64,000 nucleotides of DNA from CAVVYV01 sp963818205 (GTDB taxonomy: Bacteria > Actinomycetota > Thermoleophilia > Solirubrobacterales > 70-9): positions 1-64,000 of the forward strand of contig CAWFRG010000001.1 of NCBI GenBank assembly GCA_963818205.1. The letters are read 5' to 3'. This document shows positions 60,182 through 64,000 of the stretch, one piece after another. The notes under the pieces are model-generated. The model ran no database searches and had not been told where the DNA came from. It saw nothing but the letters and a program-made list of their open reading frames with translations. The position numbers and the translations under genes are program-made. Position 1 is the stretch's first letter. Each line of letters begins with the position of its first letter.

Positions 60182-60826
60182 ATGAGCGAGGACTACGAGT
60201 CGATAGCCGATCACCGCCGGGAGCAGGCAATCTCGGAAATGGTCGACCAATTCCAGGGGATCTGGCCCCGAGAGACGATCGACCGGTTCCTGCAGGAGTC
60301 CGAGCAGGCGCTCAGTGAGGAGGGCGGCGGCCTCAGCTTCCTCCCATTGAGGGCGCCCAGCTTCGCCCGCGAGCGGCTGATGGCCCTCGCGCAGGTCGAG
60401 GAGCAGATCCCGAAGGCTCAGCCCGAGGTCCTCTTCGTCTGCGTTCGGAACGCGGGCCGGTCGCAGATGGCGGCGGCCCTCACCGAGCAAATCTCGCAAG
60501 GAAAGGTCTCGGTGCGATCCGCCGGCTCCCTCCCGGGCGATCAGATCCATCCGGTTGTTGCCGAGGCGATGGCCGAGCTCGGCCTCGATCTGCAGGAGAG
60601 CTTCCCGAAGCCGCTCAGCGACGAGGTCGTGCGAGCCGCGGACGTGGTGATAACGATGGGTTGCGGAGACGCTTGTCCCCTCTACCCCGGCAAGCACTAC
60701 GAGGACTGGGTGATCGACGACCCGGCCGGCCAGCCCCTCGCTGTGGTTCGCGAGATCCGCAATCAGATCGCCGGCAGGGTCGTTGCCCTGGTCGCCGAGC
60801 TCTCACCCGAGCCGGCCGCGACCTGA
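60182..60826 (+). CDS. arsC: arsenate reductase ArsC (LMW-phosphatase type) with three-helix N-domain
   Basis: 214 residues. The N-terminal 70 form a three-helix domain (HRREQAISEMVDQFQGIWPR, ETIDRFLQESEQALSE) of the kind fused to ArsC in actinobacteria. The catalytic domain holds VLFVCVRNAGRSQMAAAL (C-x5-R), and ITMGCGDACPLYPG with further cysteines, then DWVIDDPAGQPL with the catalytic aspartate. It reduces As(V) to As(III), which ArsM can then methylate. The thiol donor is probably mycothiol or thioredoxin, from family knowledge. Confidence 0.92.
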   Translation: MSEDYESIADHRREQAISEMVDQFQGIWPRETIDRFLQESEQALSEEGGGLSFLPLRAPSFARERLMALAQVEEQIPKAQPEVLFVCVRNAGRSQMAAALTEQISQGKVSVRSAGSLPGDQIHPVVAEAMAELGLDLQESFPKPLSDEVVRAADVVITMGCGDACPLYPGKHYEDWVIDDPAGQPLAVVREIRNQIAGRVVALVAELSPEPAAT

Positions 60827-60987
60827 TGGGATCCAGCGTCTGGTGAGCGTCCGCGTCGGCATCAACGGCTTCGGCCCAGGGGGAACGTCCGTTGACGACT
60901 ACGGGGAGAAGTCAATGATTCTCGCCCGCGGCTCCGGATTCACACCCTGTTCACGGGATTCGCCGGCGCGCGCCGTACCTTCGAGGC

Positions 60988-62053
60988 GTGGAGTCAGCAC
61001 AGCTCGAAGCAGCGCCTCGGCCTCAACATTCCCTACGAATGGTGGCCGGCGGCGCCGGTCCTGAAGCAGATCGAGGCCGCAGGCTTCAGCTGGGTCCAGG
61101 TCCCCTCTCCCCCGCCGTCGGTGCTGACCAACCCGCGCCTCGCCTCGCGTCACGCGAGCGGCCTCAGCGAGGTCCTCGGTACCTCGGGGCTGCGCCCGAT
61201 CCTCCACGGCCCCGGTGAGATCCGGGCCGGAACCTCCGAGGATGACCGGGTGCTCGAGGGCCTGCTCGGCTACGCCGCCGAGACCGGCGCCGAGCGGGTC
61301 GTCTACCACGCCGCCAACCACCCGGACGAGCCGGCGAGCGAGGACAAGCTCCTGGCCGAGACCCGCTCCCTCGCTCGGCTCGCCAGCCGTGCCGAGAGCC
61401 TCGGGATCATCATCGCGCTCGAGAACCTCGCCCCGGTCTTCCCTGGGCCCGAGGCGCTCTCGTTCAAGCCGCTGCTCCTGCGGACGATGGCGAAGCGGAT
61501 CAGCTCCCCGTCCGTGGGCCTCTGCCTCGATATCGGCCACGCCAACGTCGTCGCCGGCCTCCACGGCAGCGACCCGATCGAGCTGATCGAGCCCGCGCTC
61601 GACCGGACGGTGCTCTTCCATCTCCACGACAACCTCGGCGCGCGCCGCGGCTACGACGAGGCGCCCGAGATCGACCCGCTCCGGCTCGACCTCCACCTGC
61701 CGCCGGGGCGCGGCACGGTCCCCTGGGACCGCCTGGCGCCGCTGCTCGCCCGCCGGCAGGCGCCGCTGCTGCTCGAGGTGCACCCGCCGCACCGGCCCTC
61801 GCCGGCACACCTGTTCGAGGCGGCGGTCAGGGTCCTGCGACTGCCAGGCCGCTCGCTGTCGGAGCGGAGGCGCAGCCGTAGCGACTTAAGCGGGGCGGCC
61901 GCCTGCAGCCGCGACCTGATGTTTGCCGGCTCCCTGCCCCCGCTTAGCTCGCCCGCTGGCGCTAGTTGCGGAGCGCCGCCCGGAGCTTCTTATTGCGCTC
62001 GGACCGCTTCGCCCGCTGCGCCTTCCGCGCCTCGCGGGCGACTGCGCTGGTGA
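60988..62053 (+). CDS. TIM-barrel sugar phosphate isomerase/epimerase-like protein, frameshifted ends
   Basis: The intact core reads RLGLNIPYEWWPAAPVLKQI, AAGFSWVQVPSPPPSVL, AERVVYHAANHPDEP, LGIIIALENLAPVF, SVGLCLDIGHANVVAGLH, RTVLFHLHDNLGARRGYDE and APLLLEVHPP: the AP endonuclease 2 family barrel with metal ligands E, D-x-x-H, H-x-H-D and E. The core frame has no start codon before GTG 61121, so the likely start is GTG 60988 with a shift near 61010. After VRVLR the frame runs on to 62053; a shift near 61840 would end at 61881. Substrate unknown. Confidence 0.7.
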
Positions 62054-63359
62054 CGCCGGCCGCGCGGGTGAGGGAACCCTGCCCTGCGCCTGGTCGTCTG
62101 CGCCGACCGATCCCGTGGTCACTGCCGATCCCGTTGATGCTGAAGGTCGCCGAGGACCCCAACCCGCTCAGGTCGAAGCTGACCATCACCGGCTGGCCTT
62201 CGAAGAGCTTGCTCTGGTCGATCCCGGGCCCGACTGCGAGTGGATTCAGGTCGCGCAACGACTCCCGGGTGTCATCGGCAGAGAGGATCATCTCGCTGTC
62301 GTTGGGGCAGCGGCGCTGGATTACCGCCTCGAGAGTGCCCCCCGCCACCGCGCCGGCCGGGGTGAGGGAGCTCTGTGTGAGCATCGCGGTCGGGGTCATC
62401 GGAGGCTGGGGGAAGATCTGGCTGGGGCCGCCATCGCACTCCAGTGGCGGGTCTGTCGGCGCCGCTGGGCCCGTCTGGCGACTGATTGATCTGAACCGTG
62501 GTTGTGACCAGCTGGCCCACCTTGGGCACGGTGGTGTCAGAGGCGGAGGGCACGCTGACGAGGACGGATGAGCCGACGGTCGAGACCGTGTAGGCGTATC
62601 CCGGATCCGCGAGGTCCGGCGCATCACAGTTGCCCGGCGGGGTGCCGTCGGTGTCGGCGCAGTAGGTGACGGTCCCGGAGAAGCCCGCCGAGGTCGCCGA
62701 GCCCTGCGCGGTGCGCTGGCCGTTCTCCGCGTAGGTGCCGTTTCTGAGCGGCCTCACCGGGACGGTGAGGTCGGTACCGACCGTCGGCAGCGTCTCTGGA
62801 GCGGCGGTGTGGATCGACCTCAGGTTGCCGAGGGACGCGATCGTGTAGCTGACCGCGACCGGGTTCACGTGCACCACCACCCCGGCGAGCGTATCCACCT
62901 GGTTCTTCTTCTTTTTCTTCTTCTTCTTCCTGTTCTCGTCTCCGCCGCCCCCCGGCCCGCCTCCGGAGGAGACCGTGGGCGCTGCGACCGCCGAGGATGC
63001 TGGGGCGGGCGCCGGACCTCCTCCGCCACCTCCCCCCAGCGGCGCCGGGGCGGAGGGCTCCTCGGTGGTGGGCGCCTGGACAACCGGGGGCGCCGAGGCG
63101 ATGATCCCCGAGAGGTTGGGACTGATCGCGGTGCCGATCACGACCCCGAAGCCGAGCGCGATCGCCGCGAAGGTGGTCGCCGTCTGCAGCGGTACCGGGA
63201 GCACGAAGCGAGCTTTCCCTGCCTCCTCGGCCCCGGCACCGAGGTCAGGTAGGGGAGCGCGATCGGCGGGCCCACCCGGGTGCCGCATTCGATGCAGTAG
63301 CGCTGATCGGTGGCAAGTGGGGCCCCGCAGTTCGAACAGGGCCCTCGCAGGTTGTTCAT
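61962..63359 (-). CDS. zinc-ribbon membrane-anchored protein with lysine-rich stalk, two frameshifts
   Basis: ATG 63357-63359 starts NNLRGPCSNCGAPLATDQRY then CIECG, a four-cysteine zinc ribbon. After a shift near 63240 comes a membrane helix (ATTFAAIALGFGVVIGTAIS), a Pro/Gly/Ala linker and a run of eight lysines (about 62905-62928), then a Thr/Val-rich outer domain with VDTLAGVVVHVNPVAVSYTI and GTVTYCADTDGTPPGNC. A second shift near 62480 leads to the C-terminus (RRCPNDSEMILSADDTRESL, basic end RNKKLRAALRN). The N-ribbon/one-helix/outer-domain layout is seen in actinobacterial zinc-ribbon membrane proteins. Role unknown. Confidence 0.6.
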
Positions 63360-63381
63360 ACCGAGGTCGCCCCCGCTCCCG

Positions 63382-63870
63382 CTACTCCGCGGGCTTCTGG
63401 CTCGGCTTCGAGGCGGGCTTCAGCTCGTTGCCGCACTGCCAGCAGAAGACCGCGCCGCGCGCCTGGAGGGCGCCGCAGGCGGGGCAGGTGCCGGCGGCCC
63501 CAGCCTCGTCCAGCGCCAGTACCCGCTCGATCTGACCGAGCTGGGCGTCGACCTCCTGGAGCCTCGCCGCCTGCTTGTTGAGCACATCGAGGCGGAAGTG
63601 GTCGCGGCTCGCCATCTCGTAGGTCATCCCGCCCAGATCCCACTGGAGCTCGGCGAACCGGTGCGCGAGTTCCTCGCGCTCCTTCAACAGCTGCGGCTCG
63701 CCCACCGCCGTGCCGTTGGAAGCAGCGGCCGCGGCGGCCATAGACGCCTTTCTCCCGCCCTTGCGGCGTGCCCCTTTGCCGCGGCCGGCGGCGCCTCGTC
63801 TGTCCGGGGGCTTCCAGCCCTCGCGAAGGACGTCGGCGAAGCTCGGGCTCTTTCGCCGTGGTGCGGCCAT
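63382..63870 (-). CDS. coiled-coil protein with C-terminal zinc ribbon
   Basis: 162 residues from ATG 63868-63870. Basic N-terminus (WKPPDRRGAAGRGKGARRKG), a helical region of about 70 residues (KEREELAHRFAELQWDLGGM, LNKQAARLQEVDAQLGQIE), and a four-cysteine ribbon TCPACGALQARGAVFCWQCG near the end. No enzyme motif. It shares the zinc-ribbon feature with the gene downstream on the same strand, 22 bp away. Confidence 0.75.
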   Translation of the reverse strand: MAAPRRKSPSFADVLREGWKPPDRRGAAGRGKGARRKGGRKASMAAAAAASNGTAVGEPQLLKEREELAHRFAELQWDLGGMTYEMASRDHFRLDVLNKQAARLQEVDAQLGQIERVLALDEAGAAGTCPACGALQARGAVFCWQCGNELKPASKPSQKPAE

Positions 63871-64000
63871 CAACAGCCGATGCAGGTCGCGTCGCTGCCC
63901 CCGCCCGCCGGTCCGCTGGGATCGAGCTTCTCCGGTTCACCCTGAGTGGCGACCTGGCCGGGGCCGTTCTTCGCGTTCTCGAGGACCGAGCCTCCGCCCT
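63870..64000 (-). CDS. 3' end of a gene running off the window
   Basis: The open frame reads SVLENAKNGPGQVATQGEPE and then KLDPSGPAGGGSDATCIGC before TGA at 63870-63872. The stop and the next ATG share one base (TGATG), so it is probably coupled to the zinc-ribbon gene. Its N-terminal part lies beyond the window and no domain can be named. Confidence 0.55.
   Translation of the reverse strand, partial: GGGSVLENAKNGPGQVATQGEPEKLDPSGPAGGGSDATCIGC

Noticed and set aside
62905..62928. Poly-lysine run as sequencing artefact
   Set aside because: Codons alternate AAG and AAA in a clean frame between conserved segments, so it looks like a genuine basic stalk.

Overview
The window is high-GC DNA with the gene content and protein style of a deep-branching actinobacterium, most likely Thermoleophilia/Solirubrobacterales. 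Signs of this are SARP and WD40/STAND-type regulators, haem-lyase cytochrome maturation, the uvrC-rapZ next to gap-pgk-tpiA synteny, many GTG starts, probable leaderless genes and MSQEN-type SnoaL proteins. No phage, transposase or CRISPR array is seen. The assignment rests on recognising protein families by eye; no search was run.

Layout. 1-4.3 kb is a decayed or badly sequenced stretch: the 3' end of a WD40/STAND-type protein, a multiply frameshifted SARP regulator, three small secreted proteins or lipoproteins (two share a 38-bp upstream element), and an ACT-domain gene between SnoaL fragments. 4.3-5.94 kb is C-rich, G-poor low-complexity sequence with no gene. 5.9-9.8 kb holds a thioredoxin-like protein, an internally deleted alpha/beta hydrolase and two epoxide hydrolases. 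10.2-13 kb has a PYROXD2-type flavoprotein, a solute-binding lipoprotein and secG. 13.2-18.6 kb is cytochrome c maturation (CcmI-like, CcmF, CcmE, a TlpA/CcmG thioredoxin, CcmH) with a tRNA-Gly(CCC). 18.6-22.6 kb encodes argS, a hexapeptide acyltransferase, rlmH and an M48 protease. 22.6-25.2 kb holds a phosphoesterase, a lipoprotein and a PknB-type kinase, flanked by two copies of a palindromic REP-like element. 25.2-31 kb contains tgt and the glycolytic operon gap-pgk-tpiA-gpmI. 31-36.2 kb has a VOC protein, an ABC-2 exporter, rapZ and uvrC.

36-40.5 kb mixes lipid metabolism (crotonase, MaoC), a cupredoxin, a shortened branched-chain-type binding protein and a large secreted protein of unknown function. 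40.6-43.7 kb is a small TadE-type operon ending in a four-module protein (degenerate ParA-like region, Tad-like region, M15 peptidase, lytic transglycosylase). 43.9-48 kb carries an HD (p)ppGpp-hydrolase-like protein, a DUF6328-like protein, a DUF47 protein and polyphosphate kinase. 48-53.7 kb holds a DUF2334 deacetylase, a PHP-glycosyltransferase fusion and a GH31 glycosidase, all frameshifted. 53.6-57.7 kb has two half-length CHAD proteins, a DrrAB-type exporter and Ppx/GppA. 57.7-60.8 kb is an arsenic locus: arsR, arsM, an R2-like diiron protein and a SnoaL protein overlap head to tail, divergent from arsC. 61-64 kb encodes a TIM-barrel protein and zinc-ribbon proteins.

Two themes connect genes. 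Polyphosphate: PPK1, DUF47, two CHAD proteins and Ppx within 12 kb. Arsenic: reduction (ArsC) and methylation (ArsM) with a diiron protein not usually listed in ars operons. The best candidates for something new are the ars operon with its R2-like and SnoaL members, and the TadE operon with its fused peptidoglycan-hydrolase protein. Many single-base frameshifts, including one in the essential pgk, point to assembly error rather than real decay in much of the window, so broken genes should be re-read before any biological conclusion.
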